Shown: positions 10,586-24,927 of the stretch, piece after piece | Numbering within the stretch: position 1 is the first letter of the stretch | Layout: each line of letters starts with the position of its first letter | Assembly (NCBI GenBank): GCA_021613535.1 | Contig: CP075492.1 | Coordinates: 11,904,001 to 11,968,000, forward strand | Origin: Adineta vaga | Taxonomy: Eukaryota > Rotifera | Direction: 5' to 3' | DNA: 64,000 nt | The notes under the pieces: model-generated | The model's input: only the letters and a program-made list of their open reading frames with translations | The model's database searches: none | What the model was told of the DNA's origin: nothing | Made by a program: the position numbers and the translations under genes

Positions 10586-13500
10586 TTATTTAAATGACCA
10601 TAAGGCTATGAGCAAGATAAACATGATATTAAAGCATGGATATTCTTTGGATGACATGTTATGATACAGAAGACTAGTATCTGGATTGTAAACTGAAAGA
10701 AAAAAATGTTATTCACAGGTAAAGAAATCATACAAATGGAAAGAAAATACATACGTATTAAAAGTCGTCCATTTTCATCTATTTAGAAATAAAGAGAAAA
10801 AAAAAGAGTTATATTCAAGTAAACAAGATATTTAGATCTGAATTTATTCAGTTCAAGAGCTTCAATATTAATCTTTTCGTACGTGTCTGATAAAGACAAG
10901 AAAACTTACCAAATCGAAATTCTTTTTCTGGTGATGAATATTTTCCTTCACCTCCAAGTGACCATGCTTGAACACGTAATTTGTAATTACGATTTTTATA
11001 TAAATTATCAATGGTAACTTTATATTTCGATCCATCAACATAATAAATCGAAGCGTTTCGAATTGATTGATAATGTTCCCAAACTTTTACCTAGAAAAAG
11101 AAATATTATCTTACTTTCATATCGTTTCGACATAAACATCTTCTCCTTACCATATAACCTTCTAAAGGTTCTTCATCTGATGATGTAGATATACCTCGCC
11201 ATTCGATTTCTAATTTGTACATATAGAGATCACCAAACAATCTGACACGTCTGTCTTTTTCTCGTACTGGTTGTCGAATAGATACATATTGTGGCGGAAT
11301 AAGTGGTGGTAAACGGAATGTTCGATGTGAAAATATACTACTTTCAGGACCATCACCAAATTGTGTATAAACAGAAACGCGAACAGCATATTCAAGATTC
11401 GATTCAAGACCAATAATAATAGCACGAGAACGTTGACCAGGAAAACGACGTTCCCAAAAATTTTGAAGTTCATCAAGATCTTTGCGCCAATAGCGAACAT
11501 TATAACCTAGAAAGAAAATATATTCTATCATTGTAAACTGCATTACATTTTATATTTACCAAGTAAGCGACCACGTAACACGGCAAAATCATTTTCATCT
11601 ATCATATCCCACGTAACAGTCATAGCTGTACTATTGTATGGAGAACATTTTACATTAAGAACTTGTCGTGCTGGACGATCCTCAGCTGAACGTACTGTAA
11701 TATTTCCCGATACAGGTCCTTCACCAAGAGCATTTACTGCTGCAATACGAACATTGTATGGAAAATAATAAAGTTTATCAGATCTAGTTTAGGAAAGAAA
11801 AAGAAGAATAACAATAAGTTGAAAAACAAAATTTCTCTTGGTTTTTATCTTACAGATGTGTAATAAAGAAATTTCGTAGCGGATCATGTACAATATAAGT
11901 TTGTTGTCGATTTTCACCTTGTTTTTGTATATAAATTCGATAAGTAAGATTTGGTCCATTCCAAAAATCCATTGGTAGTGGATCCCATACAACACGTAAA
12001 TCTCCTACTTTTCCACCGCCACCACCTAATCGTGCTGGAGCTAAACCGGGAACATCTGGTTGAGTAACGCAGGGCGGTGAAACTTCTGATCGTTCACCTG
12101 ATCCATATATGTTTGTTCCAAAAATACGAAAACGATAATCTGTAAATGCAGAGAGACCAGTTAAAGTCATAGTTACGACTTTATTTGCTGGAATCGGAAG
12201 AGTAAAATTTCCATGAAAAATCCACCACGACCGATGATTAGATAAAGATTCAACCGTAAAATGTAATAATGGTGCACCATGATCATTACCGACAACCCAA
12301 GATAATGTTACTTGGCGTTGAAATGGTTGGGTACATCGTACACCAGCCATTGGGCCTGGTGGACCAAAGACATTCAATTGATAGGATGAAGATTTTTCAT
12401 CAACAGTGGTTTGTGCAACACATGTATATCGTCCTGCATTACTATATTGAGCTTGAACAATACGTAAATCACCAGGACGATCAGGATTATCTTGACGAAA
12501 ACGTCTATTATCAATAGTTAAAATTTCATTATTAAATCGCCAGTAGAATGTTAAATCCATTTGATTCATTGAACGAGCATCACATGGAATAATAATCGTT
12601 TGATTTAGAATAACATCTCGTCCACCTGGTGTTGAAATAATAGTTGTACCTTCTGGCATTACATAGACAAATGTACTTTGTTGTGCAACACCAAAGATAT
12701 TAGTTCCCATACATGAATAATTACCTAAAAATATAAACATGAAATTTTTCTTTTATTCTTATCCTATACAAAAAATACTCGTCTATTCATCTTTCAGACT
12801 GATAACAGAAATCTTAATATATTCTCATCTTACCAGCATCAGGCAATTGAATATTGGTAATGGCTAAGTTTCCATTGGGAAATACTTGTACATTTCCGCC
12901 GACAGCTAATGGTACATTATTTTTAAACCAACGTATTTCTGGTCGTGGTGCACCTTCTGGATTACAAACAATTGTAACTAATCCTCCAACAGTTGATCGT
13001 AATGTTGATGCCATTGTATTCTTACCAAATGTCGGTGCTAATGTAATAACACGTAATTCTGCTGTACTAAAACGTTGAACATTATTTTGTGTATTTGTCG
13101 CTGCACATTGATAAATTCCATTATCAAATGGTTGGACATTATTAATCATAATAAGATTATTGGTTATGGTTAAACGTTGTTTTTGTACTAAAGTTAAACG
13201 ATCCCAAATGATTTCTGTTCCATTAATAAACCATGAATAACGTAATTGATTTAAGTCATTTGGATATGCTTCACAGTACCACGAAAGTGTTGTACCAACA
13301 TCAAGAACTTGATCATCAAGAGGTACAACAAAAACAGGATCTATTTGTACTTGTAATGAAACAGATTGAAAAACAACAGCACGAGTATTGGATGCTTCAC
13401 AACGATATAAACCCATATCATCACGTTGTAAATTAGGAATGATTAATTCACGATTAAAATTCAATAGAATTACTTTGTTTTGTAATGAAAATAAATTACC

Positions 13501-15391
13501 CGATTCATCTTCACGAAACCATCGATAAGTTGGAACAGGATAACCTTCAGCAATACATTCAATGGAAGCATTTTCACCTAATTTCGGTAATCGGGTCGTA
13601 GGAAACACATGTGGAAAATTTGGAAAAATACGTGGACTACGTTCTTGACCAAATGTAGAACGAACATCTAATTCTGTTCCTTCACTCGTTTGTGATGGTA
13701 AGTAACGAAGATGAAAATTTTCAGCTTGAACAGCACAATAATATTTGCCCGAATCGCCATCGGTAACACGTGAAAAATATAAATTTCCATTTCGTGATAT
13801 AAAACGTTCAGCTGTTTGTTGTACTTTCTGATTGATAGCACCTTTGAACCATGCATATCTAAGCTAGAAAGAGAGAATTTCGTTTGAAGAGAATTTTACA
13901 AAACATATTCAGGTATTTACATCTCCAGTATTGGTGTTTTTATATAAACAATCAATGATAGCATCACGATGACCATCGGCAATAACTTTTGGTCGTTCGC
14001 GTTTTTCAAATTGGCCCAATGCTACAATGAAAATAGTGATATAAATTTCAAAATGAACTCATTAGATTGCTATTATATAATACAAAAAAGAAACATGTAT
14101 ATATAACTTACTTATTTCTCGCAAATAAACACGATTACTAATTGCTGTACCAAAGTAATTGTTTGCTTTACAGAAATATGTTCCACTATCATCACTCGTT
14201 GGATTGTTCATCTAAATATTCCATCAATGATCAACCTAATTTTCATTAAAAAGACAATCTTTACCATTAAATTTCCACCATGTTGAAAATATCGTGGATC
14301 ATTGAGATTCACGAGAACAGCTTCTGATATCACACCACTTGTCATTCGAAACCAACTAGAGAAAGAGAATAGAATGTAATTACAGTCACTATAAATTAGC
14401 ATATACGTACTAATAATCCGCAACGGGATAAGCATCAGCTCGACATGTTAATGTCACAACGATGGATATGGATAATTTACTAATACCAAATGTACTACCA
14501 CTACCAAGTGTAATTTGATCGATGCGACCGAATTCTTGATCATGTGGTTGTTCATAGAATTTCGGCGCTCGAGGAACAAAACGTTGTTCAATATTTGATG
14601 GAAGACCATATTCTACAAATAACTCAATTATTAAAACAAAGATATTTTCAGACATATCGGAACCTACCTATGCCTCGATAATTAGTCATAACACCATAGG
14701 TTTCACGAATAGGAACTTCACAAATGAAGGGGAGAGTTTCTCCTGGTGATATATCATATGGTAACCAACCCCATTGACTACCTAGAAATATAGCAAGAAA
14801 AAAAAAACAAATTAGGTCAAAATAAAAAAAATGACTAATTACGTACTTTGATAAGCATAGACAAGAAATGATCGTATACGTTGTTCCTGTTCCGTACGTG
14901 GTAGCCATCCTTGATCGAATTGTAAATTTAATAAACCCGTTGATTTTGCCCATTGCCAAAATGGGCCATTACGTCGACCACTTGTAATCCAACGTTGTGT
15001 TGATGGATCATTGATATTTAACCAATCTTGCACGAACAAATGTTCTGGCAATGATTCGACGCTCAAAAGACTTGTCTAAAAGCATATCTTATAAGAAAAA
15101 AAGAAGGACATTGAACTAAATCAACTGACCTGACAAAGAGCAGCAGCATTATCATAACTGGCTTTTGGATAACGAACAAAACGATAGCATGAAGCCGTGC
15201 CAATAAATTCCTTCCACCCGTATGGACATTCTTTTATGTTAGAAAAAAAACATAACAATTAGAGAGAGGTCATCACATGCATCGAGCATTATCATCTGTT
15301 AGTTAAAGAATTTTTATTACTTACCAAGAACTTGGGCAAAGGTAAGCGGTTGAAGAAAAACAGCGAACAAAGAGATGAGATGAATAATCAT
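10586..15391 (-). CDS. Cont: Contactin (C-type lectin, Ig and FN3 domains, GPI tail)
   Basis: A many-exon gene from the ATG at 15391 (MIIHLISLFAVFLQPLTFAQ, a signal peptide) to the stop at 10586. A C-type lectin domain comes first (ECPYGWKEFIGTASCYRF, NAAALCQ, then SQWGWLPYD and LPFICEVP). About six Ig domains follow, shown by repeated DxGxYxC motifs such as DMGLYRCEASN and DNGIYQCAATN, and by ASIECIAEGYPVPTYRWF. FN3 domains follow, for example GLSAFTDYRFRIFGTNIYG and GLESNLEYAVRVSVYTQFG. The last exon reads YNPDTSLLYHNMSSKEY then NIMFILLIALWSFK, a short hydrophobic GPI-type end. Lectin domain plus Ig6-FN3x4-GPI is the arrangement of insect contactin, a septate-junction adhesion protein; vertebrate contactins lack the lectin domain. 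The ATG directly follows an acceptor-like TTTGTATTACAG. All reading frames checked stay open across 45-70 nt introns. Confidence 0.9.
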
Positions 15392-16591
15392 CTGTAATAC
15401 AAAGAGAGAAAAATACAGTTTCAAGTTTCAATGCTCATGCACATTTTCAAACTATCAATGACCTTGTTCGTTTATTTGTTCTGTTTGAAAGGACACTATG
15501 TACGAGGTGAGAAAGGTATAGTTTGGATGAATTGATCTTATTTGATAAAAGTTATAACCGATAGAGGGCGTTCATACTAAGTTGAGTTCATTGTTTGACA
15601 TTGAAAAAGCTATAGTCGTCAAAAGAATGAAACTCGCAATGGATCTGATATGAACGATACTTTTCAACAATCAGATTGAATTGTGTAAATTATATTTGAG
15701 TTTTTACTATTATTGATTAAGATTTCATTTATCGATCTAATCGATCGAATGTATAATTCAATTTCTATAACATCGTCTCTAGTATTTTTATCTCGTATGG
15801 TTGTCTATCATGATAGAAAAATATAATTCTATATAATATGTTGTAGTTTTTAATTTGTTCAAGTGTAAAATATATGGATATTTATTACATTGACTTCTAA
15901 AGTGTCATAGCCTTTTACTATTGTTTATTGAATAATATAGGTGCAACTAAAATGATTTATCAGAGTTCGTTTTATATGTTTTTGATCATTGGCAACATGA
16001 TGTATGAGTAATAAAATACTTGATTCATGAACAATATCCATCGCAATTTTGACGAAAAAGAAATGTATATAAATCTAAATGATTATTTTCGTAGATGTCT
16101 TCTCGTTTTGTTATATCAATAATTGACTAGTCATTAATAGAGATTAGTCTTATTTCTTAATCGATCTGAATCCAGTAAGAGACTTTCTTGTTGATTTTCG
16201 CTTATATTTATCCAAATGATAAATCAATCTGTAGTAATCCTTAACATCGAACACTCTATTATTTGATTAATTGTTACAGACAGCAACTCCTGAAACGAGA
16301 AAAAAAAGAAAGAAACAATGAGACGATACAAAACAAACTATTCTCTCGTGTTTATAGACATATATGTATATCTAGAGAAGCAACGAAATTAATTGATGAT
16401 ACGTGCGTATCTTAATGATTTGTTAGTTATTAGGTGTGGTTTTGTTGATTGAATGGATTAAAAGAGCAAAAGGAAGTATACGACATGAACTATTCAACAG
16501 AGACGAAAAAAGTATGACAACGATCACTAGTCGCATCATTTCCCGAAATGTTTAATCTCGAAAATTGATTACGTTTTATATTAATTTTGAA
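15392..16591. other. Divergent intergenic region, contactin / myosin III
   Basis: About 1.2 kb between divergent genes and therefore likely to hold both promoters. AT-rich; no gene, long repeat or RNA gene recognised. Confidence 0.5.
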
Positions 16592-19500
16592 ATGCCACAT
16601 TTACTTCATCATCCACTGCCGCCGCCGCCACCACCACCACCACCTCATTCTCTTCTTCCTCCTTCTGTACTACCACTACCACCACCGTCCCCCTTCGAAT
16701 CTACTCCACCGATTCCCCCACGAACTCGCTCACGTCCCGCATCTCAACAACAAACTAGCATTATAACATCTAAACATCAAAAGACAAGTTTTCTTTGTCT
16801 TGATGATCTTCCATCACCTGACCGTGAATGGCAATTATTTGAAAATATTGGTGATGGAACATATGGAGAAGTCTTTCGTGTAATGAACGCTAGATTCATT
16901 GATTTCTTCATCTTCATATTTCATTGTTTTTTGTTTTAGGCAAAAAATATCCGTTATCCAGATTTTAATGCTGCTGTTAAAATTATGCATCCAACGAATG
17001 AAGTTCTCGAAGAGATCGAACAAGAATATCGTGTTCTTCTTCAACTTTCAAATCATGAAAATCTTTGTCGATTTTATGGTGCTTATCTAAAACGTGCTCC
17101 AGCTCCACCGTTACCACCTCCACGAACTCCAATTACATCTCCTGCAGTACCTCGCGATAAAACAAGTCTTCTTTCAATTGATACAAATTCTGTCAATAGT
17201 TTTGTCAATCCTTCGGCAGCGTGTCAACTTGATCAACTATGGTTAGTCATGGAATTATGTACAAGTGGTAGTGTTACTGATTTAGCTAAATCAATGCTCA
17301 AAGCAAATCAACGTCTTGAAGAATCAATTATTGCTTATATTATTCGTGAAACATTAAAGGCTTTACATCATCTTCATTCAAATAATGTTGTTCATCGAGA
17401 TGTTAAAGGTCATAATATCTTAATAACAGGAGATGGTCACATAAAATTAATTGATTTCGGCGTTAGTGCCTATCTTGATCCGAATCGGGGACGACGAAAT
17501 ACGTCTGTAGGTACACCATTTTTTATGGCACCCGAAGTTATTGTTTGTGAAAGACAAATGGATTGTGATTATGATACACGTTCAGATGTTTGGTCCACGG
17601 GTATTACAGCAATTGAAATCGCCGAAGGTATGGAATAAATTCTTTCGCTATGAACGAAACTTCTGTTGATTTGAATTCTAACTATCTTTCATTCTCATAG
17701 GTGAACCTCCACTTGCTGAAATGCACCCAATGCGTGCACTTGTTTCTATTCCACGAAATCCACCACCGTGTTTACGTCAATCACAAGAATGGTCAAAAGA
17801 ATTCAATGATTTCATTCGGCAATGTTTAATTAAAAATTTTGAAATTCGACCAACAGTTGCACAAATGTTAAATCATCCATTTGTTATTCGCATACCTATC
17901 GATGGCATTGAAGCTCGTCGTTCGATTGTTCAAATTGTTCAACGTTATAAACGTTGTTATGATTTATGTGTAAAGAAAACTAGTCGTGAAACATGTGGAG
18001 TTAAAAATGGACATATTCGAGGTAAATCAGAAACATGTTCATCAGTAGCTATTGAAGCAGCAATCATACATTCACCTGCTATTGAACCAATTGCTCCACC
18101 ATCGAAACGAATGTTACAAATGATTAATAAACCAAATGAAAGTCATAAACGACCAGCTCCACCACCACCACCACCACCAGCACCACTACTAACATCGTCA
18201 TCAGTTTCCAATGATAATTGTAAAACAAAACGAAAATCTCAATCTCGACGACATCAAAAACAAATTCAAGATGAAAATCGTGCAGCACAAGTTTATTTAT
18301 ATGATAGAAATTCGGAAGATGCATTAGTTTGTCATCCATCCTTAAGTAAAAAATCAAATAATAAACATTTTTATAATTCAACATATGATTCAGTTTATCC
18401 AATTAATTCCATAACAACCGATGATTTAGCACAATTAGAAACATTTGATGAACAATCAATTATGACACATATGTATAATCGATTTTTATCCAATCAAATT
18501 TATACTTATATTGGGGATATTCTTGTAGTAAGTTTTCTGAACAACGAATGGTTACATTAGAGATTTCAAAGATAACAGAGAACTTTAAAATACTTTTTGT
18601 TTAGGCTGTCAATCCATTTCGTTCATTACCAATCTACAATAAAGATGTAATGAATCGTTATCGTTCAAGTATCAAAAGTGAACAACCACCACATATCTAT
18701 GCCTTAGCTGATTTAACCTATCAAGCCATGTTACATGATTTAGAAAATCAATTTATCGTCATCTCAGGTGAAAGTGGTTCAGGTAAAACTCAATCAGCTA
18801 ATTTTCTTGTTAAACAATTAACATATCTTGGTAATGCACCAAGTAAAAGTTTACAAGAAAAAATTCTTCAAATCAATCCATTAATCGAAGGATTTGGTAA
18901 TGCACGAACGATTATTAATGATAATTCTTCTCGTTTTGGAAAGTATCTCGAAATGTTATTTACTAAACAAGGTCGTGTTACGGGTGCACGTTTATCCGAA
19001 TATTTATTAGAAAAAACTCGTGTTGTCAATCAAGGAAATGGTGAAAGAAATTTTCATATTTTTTATTATTTATATCATGGTTTAGCTTCATCATTACCGA
19101 ATGATAAACAAGCTTTCTATCTATCAAAAAATCAAACGTATCGTTATATGAAAACAGATCGAGATGATGAACATCAATTTTCGGAAATTTTCAAAGAAAA
19201 ATTTCGAGCAATTGAAAAATGTTTTGAAATTATTGGTTTTCAATTAGATGAAGTGAAATCAATCTATCGAATTTTAGCTGGACTTTTACATTTAGGAAAT
19301 ATTAATTTTCATCAAAATGAAGGACATTTTATTGATGGAAAAACATGTTTAACGGATGGTTATTTACTAAATATTATTTGTGAATTATTTGGTTTGGATA
19401 TGGCTGAATTAGATTTAGCATTAACAACATGTAATATTGTCACACGAGGTGAAACAATTCAACGTTCAACAACATTACAAGAATCACAATCGACCAGAGA

Positions 19501-22500
19501 TGCAATGGCAAAAGCACGTAAGTTATATAAGACATTCATCATCGATGTTAACTAAATTTTCAACAATTGTTTTTTAGTTTATAATCGTCTATTTTCTTGG
19601 ATTGTCAATCAAATCTCAGCTTTGCTTTCACCATCAACAAATAATACAAATAATCTTTTTCGTCCAATAATCGACGAAGATTCCAGTATACAATCCTATT
19701 CATTCAATAATTACAATACCAATAATAATAATAATCACGACGATCAAAGTGAAAATGAAGTTGATGAAAATTTTGAAGATGACTATGATAAAGCTAATCC
19801 AAATGTGACAATGGTTACTTCATTTCCTCCACCAACCGTTATGTGTGCTATGCGTCGAACATTAGATTATCTTGATATGACACCATCGTCATCATCATTT
19901 CTACTTCAATTACAGCAATCTGAAGATGATTATGATGATGATGACGATGATTTTGATGAAGAATTGTTAAATACAAACAACAATAACAATGCTAGTAATA
20001 CGCCATCGCCAACTCCATCACAGATTTCAAATCCGAATAAATCAAATAATCAACGAAAATTAAATTTAATCAATGACTTGAATAATAAACCCGTTCAAAA
20101 TCTCATTGATAATTGGACAAAAGCGGTTGCTGCATCATCTAATTGGATTCCATCTATTGAAAATAAAACATTTGGACGCTTAAATCAATCGAATCGTGCA
20201 ATAAGTGAAACAAATCTATTATTACGAAAGAAAACTGTGGAAAGTAATGTTAAAAAACATTATCAATCGACTAGTAATCTATGTAATAATGTTAAACCAT
20301 CAACAAATTCATCATTGAAACAAGAATCAAATCTTGAATTTCATCAAGATCAAGATGCATTGAAAATTGCTATTTTAGATATTTTTGGTTTTGAAAATTT
20401 TTCAACTAATTCTTTTGAACAATTATGTATTAATATTGCCAATGAACAAATTCAATATTATTTTAATCAACATGTTTTTGCATGTGAAAGACAAGAATAT
20501 ATTAGTGAAAATTTACCTGTATTACCATTACCAGCAAAAATGGATTTTACATTTTATGATAATAGACCATTATTAGATATGTTTCTGAATAAACCAGTAA
20601 GTTACCATGATTTCGTTTTTTCATATGGATACAAAATATTCATTGAGAAATTCGTGAATTTAGGTCGGAATTTTGGCATTAATTGATGAAGAAAGTCGTT
20701 TTCCAAAAGCAACTGATTTTACTCTTGTCGATAAATTGAACGCAAACTTTTCCACTTCTCCAATGTTTATTCGTTCCAAATCTAGTTTTTCATCTAGTTC
20801 AATATCTTCTTCTTCATCTTCAACACATCAATCGATTCCATCATTTTCCATCATGCATTTTGCTGGACAAGTTCAATATGATGCTCGAAGTTTTCTCGAG
20901 AAAAATCGTGATTATTTAGCACCAGAAATCATACAAATTTTACGTTCATCACGTGTACAATTAATCAGTTCATTATTTCAATTACCATCATCAAAAATTG
21001 GTACATTACAAGAACCTGAACATTCACGATATGCATCTGAAACAAATCTCGATCTAACAAATACATTAATACCATTAAATGCCAGTCATAACCGTGTTCA
21101 AGCAACTGTTAGTACGTATTTTCGTTATTCATTAACAGATCTCTTCTCAAAAATGACGCATGGTTCACCGAAATTTGTTCGTTGTTTTAAACCAAATAAT
21201 GAACGAATCCCTGGTTGTTTCGATACACAAACTGTTCTGGAACAATTGAAATATAGTGGTATTCTAGCAGGTTAGTATTCATGTATCTCGAAGAGAATTA
21301 CATTAATTCAATTTTATAGCGGCAAAAATTCGTCGTTTTGGTTATTCACATCGGATTCCTATTGCTACATTTATTCAACGCTATGGCATTCTTGTTTATC
21401 CTGCAACAAGTGATCTGCCATTAACACGAGAAATATGTGAGAATATTTTAAATAAATTAAAATTGCAAAATTGGATAATTGGTTTGTATTTATCTCTTTG
21501 AGTTTTATCTTTTCTCAATGAATGATTTCTTTTTAAATATAGGAAAAAGTAAAGTTTTCTTGAAATATTATCATGCTGAACAATTAACACATATCTATTC
21601 GGAAATGATCAATGCGATTGTAACTATTCAATCTTTTGTTCGTATGCGTATGGCACGTGTCTCTTTCAAACATCGTCATTATAAACATTCCAATGATATG
21701 ATGATTCAAGAACTTCATCGACATCCGAAATTTTCACGCGTTTGTGTTTTATTCTAAACATTTCTGAAGAATAAAATTCGTTTGTTTTTTCTTTTCTTTA
21801 GTCAATCATTGATAATGAATATTCAAGAGAAAGTGCAATTATTCTTATTCAATCTTGTATTCGTGGTTATCTTCAACGTCGTCATTTTCATCAATCATTA
21901 AAAGAACCTTTAACACGTGAAACAGCAGCAATTCGAATTCAAAAAGCCTATCGAGGTTATCGATATCGTAAAAGTTTTTATCTTTATGTTCAACGTTTGA
22001 ATAATCAAATGTTTTGTTTCCTTCAACAAATCGAATTAATCAATAACGATTTTTTTATGAAAACAGTTCGAACGAACTATTGTGTACCCATAAAATCCAT
22101 TACAACTTCTCAAACAAATAATAAACATATTCAACATCTTTTTCCACCGCCGCCACCATTACCATTACCATCACCATTGATACATTCCGATGTTATAGTT
22201 CCAATTCATGTTTCATCAATACTTCCGTTACCATCAACATTTGGACTATCTCCATCACGTTCTCATTCAATGTTAACAACTCGTTCGCATCGATCTCCTT
22301 CACCGATTTCATCTGGATCAAAATTTGCTCATGTGCGAGATATGTTTGCTCGCGCTGGTACAACAACAACAACGACAATAACATCAACACTACATACCCC
22401 ATTCCTACAAAGACTTCTCTTCCAACTATATCAACCATTCCAAATTTTGAACAAAGCCGTAGTCCAAAAGCTATTACAGTTTTAAATGCCGTTCAAGAAT

Positions 22501-23263
22501 ATCAAAGACAACACATTAATAATCATCAACCAAACTCCAAACGTTTTACTCAATTTCATAATGGTGTCGTTGCCAATCTCAATCGTTCATCGACTAATGT
22601 TAATTTACGATCACGTAGTGTAGGACAAAATAATAATAATATCAATATCATTAATAATAATAGATATCCAAATAAACAAAATCTACCAGCATATGTAACA
22701 TCATCTCCTAAACAGCAACCAAAGCCGATTACACGGGTAATTTCACAAATATAAAAACAGTTCTAGGCGATTCAGTTCAAGGTCAAAAAGAATATACACT
22801 TTTCAAACAGAATAAAAAAAGATTGTACTTCGACCGATATTTCCCCCTAATTAAATTTTCAAGTTCATTTTTGTTAAAAAAGAAGACAATTTATAGTGAA
22901 AGATTTCAATGATATTTTATGTCATCTAGATAGTTGTTCGATATCCGAATACTTCAAATCTTTCTAATTGATATTTGATTTACAAATAAGATTTCTTTTT
23001 ATATACTTCAGGAACCATCAATGTCTACTCAACCAAAATATGCCTTTCATGTTTTGCTTCGTAAAACGGGACAAGATTTAAGTACTGGTCAAACTTTAAC
23101 TAAACATCGAACTACAAATGAAACGAAACAAATTGATTTTCGTAGTGTACTCAAATCACGACATACATTAAATGGTACAACAGACAATGAAATCATCATT
23201 CGATCGAACAGTTTTTCACATCATTTAAATACAGATAATCGAATGCGAATGAATGATCTTTGA
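16592..23263 (+). CDS. Class III myosin with N-terminal protein kinase (NinaC/MYO3-like)
   Basis: Ten exons code for about 1,960 residues. After a Pro-rich start ([14 protein letters not shown]) comes a STE20-type kinase: [10 protein letters not shown] loop, AAVKIM lysine, [10 protein letters not shown] catalytic loop, DFGVSAYL and MAPEVI. The kinase carries a 45-residue Pro/Ser insert before [10 protein letters not shown] myosin motor follows: P-loop [11 protein letters not shown], switch [14 protein letters not shown], switch [11 protein letters not shown] and the actin-site region [12 protein letters not shown]. Three IQ motifs follow ([44 protein letters not shown]), then a Ser/Pro/Asn-rich tail. 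Kinase plus motor defines class III myosins of actin-bundle protrusions and photoreceptors. Between [12 protein letters not shown] and [13 protein letters not shown] lies a roughly 240-residue Asn/Asp/Ser insert where the family has about 15-20 residues. The tail frame breaks near 22360-22385. The start is the ATG at 16592; a polyadenylation signal AATAAA lies near 23447. Confidence 0.9.
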
Positions 23264-24022
23264 CAATAAAAAGGAACTCAATCTAATCTATATACATCCG
23301 GTATGGATTTCATTATTCATTGACTAAGAAGAAGAAAAGGAAGATCATTTTTTTGTTATCATTAACAAAATACATGTGTGTGAATATTTAATTAGATGAT
23401 CTTCTTTAATTTTGATTTGTATGATTAGTCTAAGATATTTATAAAATCAATAAACATTTCTTCATATTTCCATTTATTAATCTCGATCTATTAGTTCTAT
23501 AAGGTATGTCTTATCGATTGTTACTCAATCTAACTATGTCAAAACCAACATATGTATTTCCACTAGTTCTATTTCATATGACAGGAAGACATATCGGCAA
23601 GGTGGTTGGTATAATACACAAATCAATAACAAGAAATAATCATTTATTTTATATTTCTTTTCTTTCATAACTAGACAAAAAACGGAAAATAATAGAATAT
23701 GTATGTGATTAGTATCGTATACAGATACATGTAGACGCAGTGCAAAACTATTTAGTCTTCTATTCATCATTTTTTTCTCTCGTGGGTGCTTTCTCCAAAA
23801 AAATATTCTGTATCTCTGTGCGTTTCCGCTTGTTATTCTCTTCGTTTTCTCTCTTCTTCTTCTTCTTCTTTTCTCCGAGTGAATAGAGCAGAAGATGTAT
23901 CGTCTTAGAAAGACGAGAGAATATTAGAATCTATCGATACTTTAGTACTTGATAGTTTTTTTCGTCTTCAAAAAAAAACACCAAGAAGAATAGAAATACA
24001 ATTCTTGATAATCTAGATAACC
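23264..24022. other. Intergenic, myosin III 3' end to receptor start
   Basis: Holds myosin III polyadenylation signals (AATAAA near 23265 and 23447), a pyrimidine-rich (CTT)n block at 23853-23871 and the presumed promoter of the receptor gene. An acceptor-like AATCTAG lies 6 nt before the receptor ATG. Confidence 0.5.
23853..23871. repeat. (CTT)n microsatellite
   Basis: Six or more CTT units in a longer CT-rich block. The mirror type (GAA)n appears at 50408-50428 and 56340-56355, and CTT again at 43324-43342. Confidence 0.85.
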
Positions 24023-24895
24023 ATGGAATATTTACAATGGATATCAGCAAAGCGATCAAGTGTTTGCTTATTCAATCTTCTAATTATCTTTATGATTTTA
24101 TTCGGTAGGTAAAAAGGTTCATGGATTCTTCATTCGAGATTATTTCTATTCTTTTACCGGATGAGTTCTTATTCCTCTTGATTAAAATCCTGGTAAGTAA
24201 TCTCTTATTGATAAGATTATCACGCAATTCTTACATTAACTGACTTGTTATATCGATGATGTTTGAAAAATAGATTTGTCATGTTCGAATGCACCTACTG
24301 TGTTCTATCGACAGCTGTTTCAGTAGCCTGGAGAGTAAATGGCTAGATTTGTCATTTGAAACTGTGCGAAGGACAGAGATAAGAAGAGATCAAGCAGCTG
24401 CATATACATCTCATTACTTTAATATTACTCACTATCTCTTAGGTATCAATAAAATAATACTTGCCGGTTTCTTTTTCTTGAACAGGTGTGAATAAATGTC
24501 AAGATTTTCGATCACCATATGGTGCTCTTATTGACTGTGATAATAATCAAACGCAGATTGATTGCTCTGATGAACAACGTCTTTTATACTATTTAATGAA
24601 GTAAAATAGTCTTTGTTTTGTTTCTTTGTTTGTTTGAAAAATGTTGACTTTTTTTATTTCTATTAGAAATTATTCAAATAGTGTTCGACCAGTAAGAAAT
24701 GCAAGTCAACCAGTCCCAGTCAAATTAGGTTTAACATTGACACAGATATTTGATATGGTTTGTATGAAAAGATCGAGAGAAGAAAACTATGGAAATCTAA
24801 TTTGTTATCATTTGTGTTTAGATTGAAAAAAATCAGATTTTGATTACCAATGTATGGTTAGATCAAGAATGGTAAGTCACTTTTATCTTTTTTTG

Positions 24896-24927
<32 letters not shown>

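Noticed and set aside
24289-24495. Open stretch inside the first intron of the nicotinic receptor gene, considered as an alternative exon
   Set aside because: It lacks a signal peptide, and the frame does not join the next exon with a good donor.
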